This document shows, in pieces, positions 8,281 through 17,541 of a stretch of 64,000 bases of DNA. Position 1 is the stretch's first letter. Each line of letters starts with the position of its first letter. This stretch comes from a bacterium. Its GTDB lineage: Bacteria; Sysuimicrobiota; Sysuimicrobiia; Sysuimicrobiales; Segetimicrobiaceae. A program made the position numbers and the translations under genes. The stretch is from the NCBI GenBank assembly GCA_035307765.1, contig DATGHU010000011.1, forward strand, positions 43,757 to 107,756, read 5' to 3'. The notes below the pieces were generated by a model. The model saw only the letters and a program-made list of their open reading frames with translations, searched no databases and was not told the origin of the DNA.

Positions 8281-9843
8281 TCAGAACGAAACGCCCGAGC
8301 CCGAGAACCCAACGTTGTTCCCCGGGAAGACGTTCAGCCCGACCGTGAACATCAGGCTGTTGCCGCCCGGGTTCTGCGGGAACGACCGGTAGACGAGTCC
8401 CACCGTCACGCAATCACACCGGACGTTGACCGCGTAATCGACCTCGGTCAGCTGCTGCGTGGTCAGGTTGTAATATGCAGAGACGTTGAACGCGACGTCC
8501 GGGCTGACGCTCATCGCCACGTTCAGCCCGGTACTGGTTTGCTGGGCGAGGAAGTCGTACGTGAGGCTCACCCCGGCGGACTGCACGAAGCCCCCGAACG
8601 AATAGCTGTAGCTCAGCGACGTCGTGCTGCTGGGCCCGATCGCGTCGAACGAAAAGGGCGTCGTCCCGGCCACCGCCACCCCGCTGTAGGACAAGGACGC
8701 CGAGGACCGGAGGTTGAGCGTATCGGAGAGCGCGGCGGATTCCTCGATGATCGTGCGCTGCTGCCCCGTCCCGTAGGCGTCGAACCGCGCCTGGCCGCCG
8801 GCGCTGAAGTACAGGCTCGGCGAGAGCCGGAACGTGTCGCTGCTGACGCTCAGCAGGCCCTCGGCGCGGCTGGTGCTGATGCCGGTGGAGAGTTCATGAT
8901 AGTACCCACCGTGCGCCTCAAACTGCACGGCGATCGGCGCCCCGGGGATCTGCGCACGATCGTACTCCAGGTCGAGCGAGTACCGGTCGATGTTGACGAG
9001 GTTGCCGTTGGTGTCGGTCGTGGGGTGCCGCCCCAGATCCAGGCTCCACGTGTGACCGGCCACCCGATCGAACAGCAGGTTCTCCGCGGAGAGCCCGGTG
9101 CCCGTGGCGAGCCGGACCCGGAAATCGTCGTGCGCCTCTCCGACCGGGAACGAATGGAGGTATTCCAGATACAGCCCATCCGACGTGCTGAACCCGAAGG
9201 TGGGGCCGCTCCGCCTGCCGAGCGTGCTCGTGTACACCGGGAGCGTGATGATCCGGATGCCCGCGACGTAGATCGAGGCGTCGTAGGCGGTGAAGTGGTC
9301 GTTTGGCACGATCACGATCTTCCGGGCGGCGATCTTGAAGATCGGCCGGCTGGGATCGCAGGGGGTGAGCGAGGCGCCCTGCGCGACATCCTGCGCCGGC
9401 GCGACGTCGATCACCTGACCGGTAACGTGCCAGGGGGGATACGACCCCTCCATCTGCTCCATGTGGCCGACATGGGTCCCGAAGTTGTACTTGAGGAGCG
9501 ACCCGGTCGCGCTGTTCCCACTCGACTTGAGCGTGATGTGCCCCGAGGCGACCGCGTCCTGCGTCTCCGTGTTCGCTTCGAGGTGGTCCGCGGTCAGCAC
9601 CGAACCGCTTCCCTCTGCGCGAACGTGGCCGTCGGCCGTCGCGACCTTGGTCAACGAGTTGTACTCGATCCGGTCGGCGGTGATCGTCAGCTCGCCGGTC
9701 GGAACAGAGGGCGGAGCGGGAACCGCCGAATCCCGAAAAGATGCCGAGGATGTCGGGAGACCCCAGGAGACGGCCAGGATCGCGCTGGCGACAAGCGCAA
9801 GCCACCGCCTGACCACAAGCGGCGTCCGCGAGAGCCTCCGCAT
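8281..9843 (-). CDS. lptD: LptD-like outer-membrane LPS assembly protein
   Basis: About 520 residues. A signal sequence (RRWLALVASAILAVSWG) is followed by an LptA/OstA-type domain at ~45-130 (GELTITADRIEYNS, ATADGHVRAEGSGSVLTADHLEANTE). Then comes the LptD family region (DHFTAYDASIYVAGIRIITLPVYTS cut short here as IRIITLPVYTS, and RRSGPTFGFSTSDG), and then a strand-rich barrel ending in Phe, as outer-membrane proteins do. LptD with LptE inserts lipopolysaccharide into the outer leaflet. It is clearly shorter than the ~780 residues of proteobacterial LptD. The ATG at 9843 is chosen for the signal peptide; the frame stays open further upstream over phosphomannomutase, but that part is not protein-like. 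It starts 9 nt after the preceding gene. Confidence 0.8.
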   Translation of the reverse strand: MRRLSRTPLVVRRWLALVASAILAVSWGLPTSSASFRDSAVPAPPSVPTGELTITADRIEYNSLTKVATADGHVRAEGSGSVLTADHLEANTETQDAVASGHITLKSSGNSATGSLLKYNFGTHVGHMEQMEGSYPPWHVTGQVIDVAPAQDVAQGASLTPCDPSRPIFKIAARKIVIVPNDHFTAYDASIYVAGIRIITLPVYTSTLGRRSGPTFGFSTSDGLYLEYLHSFPVGEAHDDFRVRLATGTGLSAENLLFDRVAGHTWSLDLGRHPTTDTNGNLVNIDRYSLDLEYDRAQIPGAPIAVQFEAHGGYYHELSTGISTSRAEGLLSVSSDTFRLSPSLYFSAGGQARFDAYGTGQQRTIIEESAALSDTLNLRSSASLSYSGVAVAGTTPFSFDAIGPSSTTSLSYSYSFGGFVQSAGVSLTYDFLAQQTSTGLNVAMSVSPDVAFNVSAYYNLTTQQLTEVDYAVNVRCDCVTVGLVYRSFPQNPGGNSLMFTVGLNVFPGNNVGFSGSGVSF

Positions 9844-9851
9844 CCTCCGGG

Positions 9852-11225
9852 CTACCAGCTGAGCGGGGCGGCCTCGGGATACCGGCGGAGCGCCTGCTCC
9901 AGGACGGCTTTGATGCGCTCCAGCGCCGCGGGAGTCGTCCCTTCCGCGCGGACGACCAGCACGGGCTGGGTGTTGCTGGCGCGCACGAGGCCCCAGCCGT
10001 CGGGAAACAGCACCCGCACCCCGTCGATATCGATCACCTCGTAGCGCTCCTTGAACTCCCGGGTCAGCGCGGCCACCACCGGCTGCTTGCGCCCGTCGGG
10101 ACAGGCGACCCTCGTCTCGGGGGTAGCGTAGTATCTGGGGATCTCCCCGGCGATCGCCGAGAGCGGGCGGTCCGCGCGGGACAGGATCCGCAGCAGCCGG
10201 CCGGCGGCGTAGATCGCATCGTCGAAGCCGTAGTACTCGTCGGCGAAGAACATGTGCCCGGACATCTCCCCGGCGAACACCGCCCCGAGCTCGCGCATTT
10301 TGGCCTTGATCAACGAGTGCCCGGTCTGGGTGAACTGCGGCCGGCCCCCCAGCCGGCGGATCTCGTCGACGAGCGCCTGCGAGCACTTAACCTCCACGAG
10401 CGCCACCGCGCCGGGATGGGCGGCCAGCACCTCGCGCCAGTAGAGGACCATCAGCAGGTCTCCCCACAGGATCCCGCCTCGGTCGTCCACGACGCCGAGC
10501 CGATCGCCGTCGCCGTCGAACCCCAACCCCACGTCCGCCCGGGACTCGGCGACGACGCGAATCAGATCGCCGAGGTTGTGCGGGTCCACCGGATCGGGGT
10601 GGTGGTGCGGGAACGACGGGTCGAGATCGCAGTAGAGGGGCACGACGTCGACCTCCCAGGCGCGGAGGATCTCGGGGACGAACGCCCCCGCGGTGCCGTT
10701 CCCGCAATCCGCCACCACCCGCAGGCGGCGCGGGCCGAGATGGATTCGCTCGCGCAGCATCCCGGCGTAGGCGGAGAGGATCTCGCGCTCCTCGACGGCC
10801 CCGGAGCCCTGCCGGAATCGACCCGCCTCCGCCAGTGCCCGGACCTCCTGGATCTGCGACCCGTAGAGGGTGCCGGGGCCGCAGCACAACTTGAACCCGT
10901 TGAACTCCGGGGGGTTGTGCGACGCCGTCACCATGATGCCGCCCTCGACGCCGAGGTGCCGGAGCGCAAAGTACAGCATCGGGGTCACGGCCAGCCCGAT
11001 CGTGAGCACGTCGCATCCGGTCGCGGTCAGCCCTCGGATCGCGGCCTCGTAGAGCAAGGACGAGCTCGTCCGATTGTCGTGGCCGACCGCCGCTCGCCGA
11101 ACGCCGGCGGAGGCCAAGTAGGTGCCGAACGCCCGACCGATCGTCTCCGCGGCCTCGGCGTCGAGCTCGCGCCCAACGACGCCGCGGATGTCGTACTCGC
11201 GAAAGATCTCGGGCGGTGGTTGCAT
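9852..11225 (-). CDS. manB: Phosphomannomutase/phosphoglucomutase
   Basis: A 457-residue alpha-D-phosphohexomutase that interconverts sugar 6- and 1-phosphates, feeding GDP-mannose or UDP-glucose synthesis for the envelope operon. The phosphoserine loop is TASHNPPEFNG (Ser102), the Mg-binding loop is GFDGDGDRLG near 240, the sugar-binding loop is GEMSGHMFF near 315, and the C-terminal phosphate loop is RASNTQPVLVVRAEG. All four domains are present at the usual length. It appears to be the first gene of the minus-strand operon and faces an ABC transporter gene across an 89-nt divergent intergenic region. A GAGAGAGG stretch lies upstream of the ATG. Confidence 0.93.
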   Translation of the reverse strand: MQPPPEIFREYDIRGVVGRELDAEAAETIGRAFGTYLASAGVRRAAVGHDNRTSSSLLYEAAIRGLTATGCDVLTIGLAVTPMLYFALRHLGVEGGIMVTASHNPPEFNGFKLCCGPGTLYGSQIQEVRALAEAGRFRQGSGAVEEREILSAYAGMLRERIHLGPRRLRVVADCGNGTAGAFVPEILRAWEVDVVPLYCDLDPSFPHHHPDPVDPHNLGDLIRVVAESRADVGLGFDGDGDRLGVVDDRGGILWGDLLMVLYWREVLAAHPGAVALVEVKCSQALVDEIRRLGGRPQFTQTGHSLIKAKMRELGAVFAGEMSGHMFFADEYYGFDDAIYAAGRLLRILSRADRPLSAIAGEIPRYYATPETRVACPDGRKQPVVAALTREFKERYEVIDIDGVRVLFPDGWGLVRASNTQPVLVVRAEGTTPAALERIKAVLEQALRRYPEAAPLSW

Positions 11226-11301
11226 CTGCGCGTCCTCTCTCCCCGTCCCCGCTAGGAGGTGGTTCTCTGCGACTGCACCTGCCCCTGCCGGAGAGATGAT
11301 G

Positions 11302-11307
11302 TATAAT
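11302..11307 (+). promoter_or_regulatory. -10 box for the ABC exporter, probable leaderless start
   Basis: A perfect TATAAT lies 7 nt before the ATG at 11315, so transcription should begin at or one base before the start codon. No convincing -35 hexamer and no Shine-Dalgarno sequence are visible. The same arrangement occurs at 19974 and 21951. Confidence 0.65.
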
Positions 11308-11314
11308 AGGCACC

Positions 11315-13069
11315 ATGGCGGAGATCCGACGGCTCGCCGGGTATCTCCGGCCGTACATGGTACAGCTGGTCGGAGGCCTCGTCGCCGCGATCCTCGTTGC
11401 CGTGGCGTGGCTGTACGTGCCGCGGTACGTGGGGTATCAGATCGACGCCATCATCAAGACCCACGGGAACTTCGCCGTCCTCAACGGCGCCGCGCTGGTC
11501 ATCCTCGCCATCTACATCTTCCGCAGCGTCTGTCTGTACATCCAGCTCTCGCTGCTCGCGTTCGTCGGCCACCGCCTCGTGGCGGACCTTCGCCTCGCGG
11601 CCTTCCGCCAGGTGCAGCGCTGGTCGCTCGACCGCTTCATCACCTGGCACAGCGGCGAGGTGATCTCCCGGACGATCCAGGACACCCAGCTCGTCGAATC
11701 CCGGCTGCTCAACGGCTTGACCGATCTGCTGACGACGGGGCTGCTGGTCGTCGGCGTCGTCGTCGCCTTGTTCCTCATCCAGTGGCGCCTCGCGCTCCTC
11801 ACCTTCGGCACGATCGGCGCGCTGATCGTCGCGGCGCGGGTCTTCGGGCACGAGGTGCAGCAGGGCTCCACGCGGGCCCAGAGCCGCATCGCCGCCCTAA
11901 CCGGGGTGATCAAGGAATCGATCACGGGGGCGCGGATCATCCGCGCCTTCGTCCAGGAGACGCGGGAGGAGGGCCGCTTCGGCCTGGAAAACGAGCGCAC
12001 CTTCGAGGAGAACTACCGGATCCGGCGGCTGATCGCGCTCGAGATCTCGCTCGTCAGCATCCTCAACGCGTTTGGGTTGATCTTTGTCCTGTGGGCCGGG
12101 GTGAAGTACGTCTCCGCCGGCCAGATGACCCCCGGCGGCCTGGTGTCGTTCCTGGCGTACCTCGCCCTGGCGATGGACCCGGCGGCCAGCCTGCTCCGGT
12201 ACTACTCCGAGTCGCGGCAGGCGATGGCGGGGGTCGTCCGGGTCTTCGAGTTGCTGGACGTCCCGGAAACGGTCATCCAGCCCCCCCACGCCGTACGCCT
12301 CAAGCGGCTCAGCGGGCGAGTCCGCTTCCGCAACATCTCCCTCGCCTACGAGCCGGACCGGTGGGCGCTGCGGAACATCTCGCTGGACGTCCACCCCGGC
12401 GAGCACATCGCCGTGGTCGGGCCGAGCGGGGCGGGCAAGAGCAGCCTGGTGAACCTCATCCCCCGATTCTACGATCCCACCGAGGGGACGATCGAGGTCG
12501 ATGACCACGACCTGCGCGGGGTGCAGACCGCCTCGCTCCGCCGGCAGATCGGGCTGGTGCCGCAGGAGACCGTGCTGTTCGCCGGCACGGTCGCCGACAA
12601 CATCGCCTACGGGCGTCCGGACGCCCCGCTAAAGGAGATCGAGGACGCGGCGCGCGTCGCCGCCGCGCACGACTTCATCTCCAGGCTGCCCGACGGGTAC
12701 CACACCCACCTAGGCGAGGGCGGCACGCAGCTGTCGGGAGGACAGCGGCAGCGGCTGGCGCTGGCGCGGGCGGTGCTGAACGATCCGGCGATCCTCATCC
12801 TGGACGAGGCCACCTCCGCGCTGGACGCGGAATCGGAGGAGGCGATCCAGCAGGCGATGGAACGGCTCACCGAGCAGCGGACGACCTTCATCATCGCCCA
12901 CCGGCTCTCCACCGTGCGCAGCGCGCACCGCATCGTCGTGCTGCTGGACGGTGAAGTGGCTGAGATCGGGCGCCACGACGACCTCGCCGCCCGGGACGGG
13001 CCGTACAGCCGGCTGGTGCGGGCGCAACTCATCGAGGAGACCGACCGCACCCCCGCCGCCGCTCCATGA
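11315..13069 (+). CDS. MsbA-like lipid/glycolipid ABC exporter (fused permease-ATPase)
   Basis: A 584-residue half-transporter. Six membrane helices span about residues 15-310, and the nucleotide-binding domain follows from ~340. It has Walker A GPSGAGKSS, the Q-loop region IGLVPQETVLF, signature LSGGQRQRLALARA, Walker B ILILDEATSALD and a switch histidine in FIIAHRLST. It would act as a homodimer that flips a lipid-linked molecule across the inner membrane; MsbA-type lipid A or glycolipid export fits the LptD-like gene across the divergent promoter. Multidrug exporters look the same, so the substrate is inferred from context. It overlaps the following glycosyltransferase by 4 nt. Confidence 0.88.
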   Translation: MAEIRRLAGYLRPYMVQLVGGLVAAILVAVAWLYVPRYVGYQIDAIIKTHGNFAVLNGAALVILAIYIFRSVCLYIQLSLLAFVGHRLVADLRLAAFRQVQRWSLDRFITWHSGEVISRTIQDTQLVESRLLNGLTDLLTTGLLVVGVVVALFLIQWRLALLTFGTIGALIVAARVFGHEVQQGSTRAQSRIAALTGVIKESITGARIIRAFVQETREEGRFGLENERTFEENYRIRRLIALEISLVSILNAFGLIFVLWAGVKYVSAGQMTPGGLVSFLAYLALAMDPAASLLRYYSESRQAMAGVVRVFELLDVPETVIQPPHAVRLKRLSGRVRFRNISLAYEPDRWALRNISLDVHPGEHIAVVGPSGAGKSSLVNLIPRFYDPTEGTIEVDDHDLRGVQTASLRRQIGLVPQETVLFAGTVADNIAYGRPDAPLKEIEDAARVAAAHDFISRLPDGYHTHLGEGGTQLSGGQRQRLALARAVLNDPAILILDEATSALDAESEEAIQQAMERLTEQRTTFIIAHRLSTVRSAHRIVVLLDGEVAEIGRHDDLAARDGPYSRLVRAQLIEETDRTPAAAP

Positions 13070-14013
13070 CGGTCGAGATCAGCGTCGTCACCCCGACCCG
13101 CGACCGCGCGCCGGTGCTGGCCCGCTGCCTCGACACACTCATCCGGCAGTCGCTCGACCCCGCGCGGTACGAGATCCTGATCGTCGACGACGGGTCGACC
13201 GACGACACCCCGGCGGTCGTCGAGGCGGCGCGGCGCGCCGCGGCCTGCGAGGTCCGGATGTTCCGGCTCGGGCAGCACGCCGGGATTCCCGCCGCCCGGA
13301 ACCGGGCGATCCAGGAGGCCCGCGGGGACCTCATCGTCTTCGTGGACAGCGATGAACTCGCCCCGGCATCGTTTCTCGCCGCCCACCGGGACTGCCATCG
13401 GCGCGGGCCCAACGTGATCGGCCGCGGCCCGGTGATCATCACGCACGCGCTCGACCGGCCGTTCGAGGCGCGGGGCGGCATCCTGGACCTGTCCACCGCG
13501 TACTTCGACACGGACAACGCGTCGGTGCGGCGGAGCGATCTGCTGCGCGCCGGCCTGTTCGACGAGTCCTTCTCGCCCTACGGGTGGGAGGGCCTCGATC
13601 TGGGGTTCCGCCTCAGGGCGCTCGGCCTGCGGCGGGTCTTCCGGCGGGACGCCGCCCTGTACCACTACCGCCCCGAGGTGTCGGCGGAGACGCTGTCCGA
13701 TCTCTTGGCCAAGGAAGAGGAGCGCGCCTGGACCGCGCGGCATTTCTTCGCCAAGCATCGCACGGTGGAGGCGAGGTTCGCGATCTCGCTCACCCCGATG
13801 CACTACTGCCTCAACGCCCTGCAGCGGGGGTTCGGCGCCCTCCACGCCGGCAACATCGTGGCGTGGGTGGCGCGGACACGGCGGTGGGGACTCTCCGGGC
13901 TCGGCCGCGTCATGTTGGCGGGCGTGCTGCGGGAGCGCTACTTCGCCCGCCTCCTGGACGGGGAGACGGCCTCCGGAACCCATGGACGCCAGCGTCATCA
14001 TCCCGACGCGTAA
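13066..14013 (+). CDS. GT2 family glycosyltransferase, first of three
   Basis: A 315-residue protein with a GT-A fold: PTRDRAPVLARCL at the start, DDGSTDDTP for nucleotide binding near 45, a DSDELAP metal site near 90 (where family members usually have DxD), and YGWEGLDLGFRLRA near 175, the C-terminal GT2/GT7 catalytic signature. It lacks the hydrophobic C-terminal segment of its two downstream relatives, having instead a MHYCLNALQRGFG segment near 245. It overlaps the ABC exporter by 4 nt and the next glycosyltransferase by 32 nt, so all four are probably one transcript. The sugar and acceptor are unknown. Confidence 0.85.
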   Translation: MTVEISVVTPTRDRAPVLARCLDTLIRQSLDPARYEILIVDDGSTDDTPAVVEAARRAAACEVRMFRLGQHAGIPAARNRAIQEARGDLIVFVDSDELAPASFLAAHRDCHRRGPNVIGRGPVIITHALDRPFEARGGILDLSTAYFDTDNASVRRSDLLRAGLFDESFSPYGWEGLDLGFRLRALGLRRVFRRDAALYHYRPEVSAETLSDLLAKEEERAWTARHFFAKHRTVEARFAISLTPMHYCLNALQRGFGALHAGNIVAWVARTRRWGLSGLGRVMLAGVLRERYFARLLDGETASGTHGRQRHHPDA

Positions 14014-14944
14014 CAACCGCGAGGTCCTGCGCGAGACGATTGCGGCGCAGCTCGGGCAGGCCTTCCCGCCCGATCGGTACGAGATCATCGTGGTCGACGA
14101 CGGCTCGACCGACGGGACGGCAGAGATGGTGCGCGGGCTCCGCGGCGCGGCCCCGATCCGGTACCTCGCCCAGCCGCCGCGGGGGCTGGCGGCCGCGCGC
14201 AACACGGGCGCCCGGGCCGCGCGGGGGCGGACCCTCGTGTTCATCGACGCCGATTTCTGGGCGACCCCCCAGCTCGTCGCCGCGCACCACGCGCACTATC
14301 CGCCGGAAGCCCGCCGCCTCTGGGTGCAGGGAGCGACGCGTACGCATCCCGACGCCCTGGTCACCCCGTTCATGCGCGACCGGGTGCGGCTCGATCCTCC
14401 CGACCGCGGGTCGCACGCCCTCTCACCGTTCCACGTCGTCGGGCGAAACTTCTCGATGCTGCGCGCGGATCTCGAGGGGCTCGGCGGGTTCGACGAGAAC
14501 TTCACCGAATACGGGTGGGAGGACCTCGACCTGGCACTGCGCCTCCGGGCCTGCGGGGGCACGTTTCTCTACGACGGGGGGGCGCTCGGGTACCACTATC
14601 ACGTCGAGACGCTGGAGAGCGTCCGGCGCAAATTCGGGCAGGCCGGCGCGGGCGCGGTCTACCTTTGGCGGAAGCACCGCCGGGCTTTTCGGCTCGGCAT
14701 CTTCTTGGAAATCGCCCCGCTCATGCTTCCGCTGAAGTGGCTGGTCTTCCGCACCCCCCTCTTCACGCCGCTGATGCGCCGGCTCCTCCCCCACGCCGAA
14801 GCCCACCGCTGGTGGTCGCTCGCGTTTGCCGCCTACACGCACCTCACCTGGGAGGCCTACTACGAGGGGGTGTTCCGGGCGCTGCGGGAGCCGGAGCCGG
14901 ACGCGCGCCGGGCGCGCCGCTCGCGGGACGCGCGCGCCACCTAG
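13982..14944 (+). CDS. GT2 family glycosyltransferase, second of three
   Basis: 320 residues. The first strand SVIIPTRNNREVL, DDGSTDGTAEM near 40, a DADFWATP metal site near 85, and NFTEYGWEDLDLALRLRA near 175 mark a GT2 enzyme with a C-terminal galactosyltransferase-type motif. A hydrophobic stretch (LGIFLEIAPLMLPLKWLVF) near 240 could anchor it to the membrane. It is clearly a tandem duplicate of the next gene, and the two share long stretches of nearly the same DNA. The start lies inside the preceding gene (32-nt overlap). It probably acts in sequential sugar addition to a surface glycan. Confidence 0.86.
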   Translation: MDASVIIPTRNNREVLRETIAAQLGQAFPPDRYEIIVVDDGSTDGTAEMVRGLRGAAPIRYLAQPPRGLAAARNTGARAARGRTLVFIDADFWATPQLVAAHHAHYPPEARRLWVQGATRTHPDALVTPFMRDRVRLDPPDRGSHALSPFHVVGRNFSMLRADLEGLGGFDENFTEYGWEDLDLALRLRACGGTFLYDGGALGYHYHVETLESVRRKFGQAGAGAVYLWRKHRRAFRLGIFLEIAPLMLPLKWLVFRTPLFTPLMRRLLPHAEAHRWWSLAFAAYTHLTWEAYYEGVFRALREPEPDARRARRSRDARAT

Positions 14945-14947
14945 CCC

Positions 14948-15919
14948 ATGGACTGCAGCGTCATCATCCCCACGTACAACAACCGCGAGGTCCTCCGCGA
15001 GGCCCTGGTCCGGCAGGTCGGGCAGGACTTCCCCCGCGACCGCTACGAGATCGTGGTGATCGACGATGGATCCACCGACGGGACCGCCGAGATGATCCGC
15101 GATCTGCGCAGCCCGGTCCCGATCCGGTATCTGGCACAGGCCAACCGGGGCCGCGCCGCCGCCCGCAACGCCGGCGTCCGGGCGTCCTCGGGCCGGGTGC
15201 TGGTGTTCCTCGACTCCGACTTCTGGGCGGAGCCGACCCTCCTCGCCGAGCACGCCAAGCACTACCCGCCCTCCGCCGCGCGGCTGGGGGTCCAGGGGGC
15301 CAGCCGCACCCATCCCGATTCACTCGTCACGCCGTTCATGCGGGCGCGGGAGATCCGCCTCGAGCTCCCCCCGCCCCGGCCGAACGACATCTCGCCGTTC
15401 CGCATCAGCACCCGCAACCTCTCCCTGCTGCGCGACGAGTTCATCGCCGCCGGCGGCTTCGATGAGGGGTTTGGCGGATACGGCTGGGAGGACATCGAGC
15501 TGGCCTGGCGCCTGCGCGCGCGGGGGGTGACGTTCCGGTACGAACCCCGGGCGACCGGGGACCACTACCAGATCCAGGACCTGGAGGGGCTGCGGCGGAA
15601 GCTGCGCGAGGGCGGGCGGAGCGCGGTGTACTTCTGGCAGAAGCACGGCCGGCCGTTCCGGTTGGGGATGCTGCTCGAGATCGCCCCGCTGCTGCTGCCG
15701 TTCAAATGGCTGGTCTACCGGACCCCGCTGGTCACCGCCCCCATCCGCTGGCTGCTCCCCCGCGCGGAGCGACGGGGGTGGCACTGGATCCTGAGCGAGT
15801 GCACGAACCACATGGTCTGGGAAGCCTACTATGAAGGGGTCTTCCGGGCGTTGGCCGGGGATGGGGGACGCCGCTCCGAGGCGGGCCGGGAGGACGGCAG
15901 CCAGGCCGAGACGACGTAA
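14948..15919 (+). CDS. GT2 family glycosyltransferase, third of three
   Basis: 323 residues, very similar to the preceding gene: SVIIPTYNNREVL, DDGSTDGTAEMI, DSDFWAEP and YGWEDIELAWRLRA, followed by the hydrophobic segment LGMLLEIAPLLLPFKWLVY and a conserved WEAYYEGVFRAL end. It starts 3 nt after its neighbour stops. The last 91 nt overlap, tail to tail, the end of the GT39 gene on the other strand, so the polar C-termini (from about residue 294) are constrained by each other. Function is inferred as for the second copy. Confidence 0.86.
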   Translation: MDCSVIIPTYNNREVLREALVRQVGQDFPRDRYEIVVIDDGSTDGTAEMIRDLRSPVPIRYLAQANRGRAAARNAGVRASSGRVLVFLDSDFWAEPTLLAEHAKHYPPSAARLGVQGASRTHPDSLVTPFMRAREIRLELPPPRPNDISPFRISTRNLSLLRDEFIAAGGFDEGFGGYGWEDIELAWRLRARGVTFRYEPRATGDHYQIQDLEGLRRKLREGGRSAVYFWQKHGRPFRLGMLLEIAPLLLPFKWLVYRTPLVTAPIRWLLPRAERRGWHWILSECTNHMVWEAYYEGVFRALAGDGGRRSEAGREDGSQAETT

Positions 15920-17541
15920 CGCGGCCCGATCCGCCCCGACGACGCTGCGCAGCGGAGCGCCGCGGGCTTCTCGAGCACCAGGGTCCCCACCCGCTGCGCC
16001 ACCGGCTCGAGCGGGGGCGGCTCCCACGGGAGCCTCGCCAACTCGTCCCGGGTGATGACGAGGAATACCCGGCCGGGCGCGCAGAGATCGCGGCGCAGCT
16101 CGCCCGGCATCTCGGCCCACTCGACCCGGTGCCCCGTGTAGTAGATCAGCGAGGTCGCGGTGTTCATCCGGTACGCGACGATCCGGTCGCCCGGCCGGAG
16201 CGTCGCGTCGATCGCCGACGCCAGCGGCCTGATCGGCTTCTGGGCCTCCGCCAGCGGCAGCACCCAGGTCAGCACCGCGACCCACGTCGCCGCCAGCGCC
16301 GCGCACACCAGCGCGAAAGCGGCCCGGCTGCTCCCGCGCCGGCCGGCGACGAGCGCGGCGGCCAGCCCGACCACGAGCGTCGCGGCGGTCAGGAGCAGGT
16401 CGCCGCCGGCCGCGCGCAGCGGCCCGGGGTACAGGGCTCCCAGGACCGCCCAGGCCGCCCCCAGCAGCACCACGACGAACCCCAGCAGCCAGCCGAGCGC
16501 GCGCGTCACCCGAGGATCGGCGCCGCCCCGCTCAAGGATCGGCCCCCAGAACGCCGCCACCCCGATCGCCGCAAACGGGAAGATCGGCATGATGTAGCCG
16601 GGAAGCTTGGTCTGTGCCGCCGTGTAGAAAAGCACGGGGATGGCCGTCCACAACAGCACGACCAGGCTGCCGTCCGCGCTCCGCCACTGCCGGAGGTGCA
16701 GGCGCGCCGCGTCCGGCCAAAAGGCCGTCCAGGGAAGCCCCCCCAAGGCCGCCACTGGCAGATAGAAGTACCAGGGGGCGGAGTGCTTCTCGACGACCCC
16801 GAAGAACCGGCCGACCATATAGTAGCCGACGTTTGAGACCAGGAACGCCCCGCCGTGCCGCACCGTCTCCGCGGCGTACCAGGAGAGCCCCACGATCGCG
16901 TACACCGCGACCCCCGCCCCCCACGGAACTTCCCGCCATCGGGCCCACCCTCGGCGCAGGGTGACGAAGGCGACGATGACCAGTCCCGGGAGGAGCGCGC
17001 CGATGGGGCCTTTGGTCAGCGTGGCCAGCCCGGCAAACAGAAAGCACCGCAGGTAGTCCGCGCGCCGCCCCGACCGATACCCCTGGAGGAAAGCGTGAAA
17101 TGCCAGGAGCATCCACGCCAGCAGGACCGTGTCGAACACGGCCAGCCGGGACTGTCCCAGGAACTGCAGGGTCACCGCGAGGATCGCCCCCGCGATCAGC
17201 CCCACCCGGCCATCGAACAGCGCGCGGCCCAGCAGCACGGTCGCGTACACGGCGAGCAGGCTGAAGAGCACGGACCAGATCCGCACGGTCCACTCCGAGA
17301 ACCCCAGCGCGCGGCCTGTCGCCGCGACCAACCACATATAGAGCGGGGGGTGCACGAACCAGGGATGGCCGTTGACGTGGAGGGTCACCGGATCGCCGGT
17401 CTGGACCATCTCCACCGCGATCTGGGCGTACTCGCTCTCGTCCTGGTCGAAGAGGGCGGGCGCGCCGAGCCGGTACAGATCCAAGCAGGCCGACGCCAGC
17501 AGCAGGACGACGATCCACCGGCGCTCCCGGTGCGGGGTCAC
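15829..17541 (-). CDS. ArnT/PMT-like membrane glycosyltransferase (GT39/GT83)
   Basis: A 570-residue protein with about twelve membrane spans. The first periplasmic loop carries the acidic catalytic pair in FDQDESEYAQIAVEM near residue 33, then GHPWFVHPPLYMW; KLPGYIMPIFPF near 330 matches ArnT. Enzymes of this type move a sugar from polyprenyl phosphate to lipid A or protein on the periplasmic face. The GTG start directly follows the TAG of the LpxB-like gene (15829-19967 looks like one three-gene operon), which favours a lipid A-like acceptor. The C-terminal ~30 residues overlap the GT2 gene on the other strand. Confidence 0.87.
   Translation of the reverse strand: MTPHRERRWIVVLLLASACLDLYRLGAPALFDQDESEYAQIAVEMVQTGDPVTLHVNGHPWFVHPPLYMWLVAATGRALGFSEWTVRIWSVLFSLLAVYATVLLGRALFDGRVGLIAGAILAVTLQFLGQSRLAVFDTVLLAWMLLAFHAFLQGYRSGRRADYLRCFLFAGLATLTKGPIGALLPGLVIVAFVTLRRGWARWREVPWGAGVAVYAIVGLSWYAAETVRHGGAFLVSNVGYYMVGRFFGVVEKHSAPWYFYLPVAALGGLPWTAFWPDAARLHLRQWRSADGSLVVLLWTAIPVLFYTAAQTKLPGYIMPIFPFAAIGVAAFWGPILERGGADPRVTRALGWLLGFVVVLLGAAWAVLGALYPGPLRAAGGDLLLTAATLVVGLAAALVAGRRGSSRAAFALVCAALAATWVAVLTWVLPLAEAQKPIRPLASAIDATLRPGDRIVAYRMNTATSLIYYTGHRVEWAEMPGELRRDLCAPGRVFLVITRDELARLPWEPPPLEPVAQRVGTLVLEKPAALRCAASSGRIGPRYVVSAWLPSSRPASERRPPSPANARKTPS

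Noticed and set aside
9844-10386. Upstream extension of the LptD-like gene
   Set aside because: The frame is open, but the encoded sequence is the out-of-frame shadow of phosphomannomutase, and a signal peptide begins at 9843.
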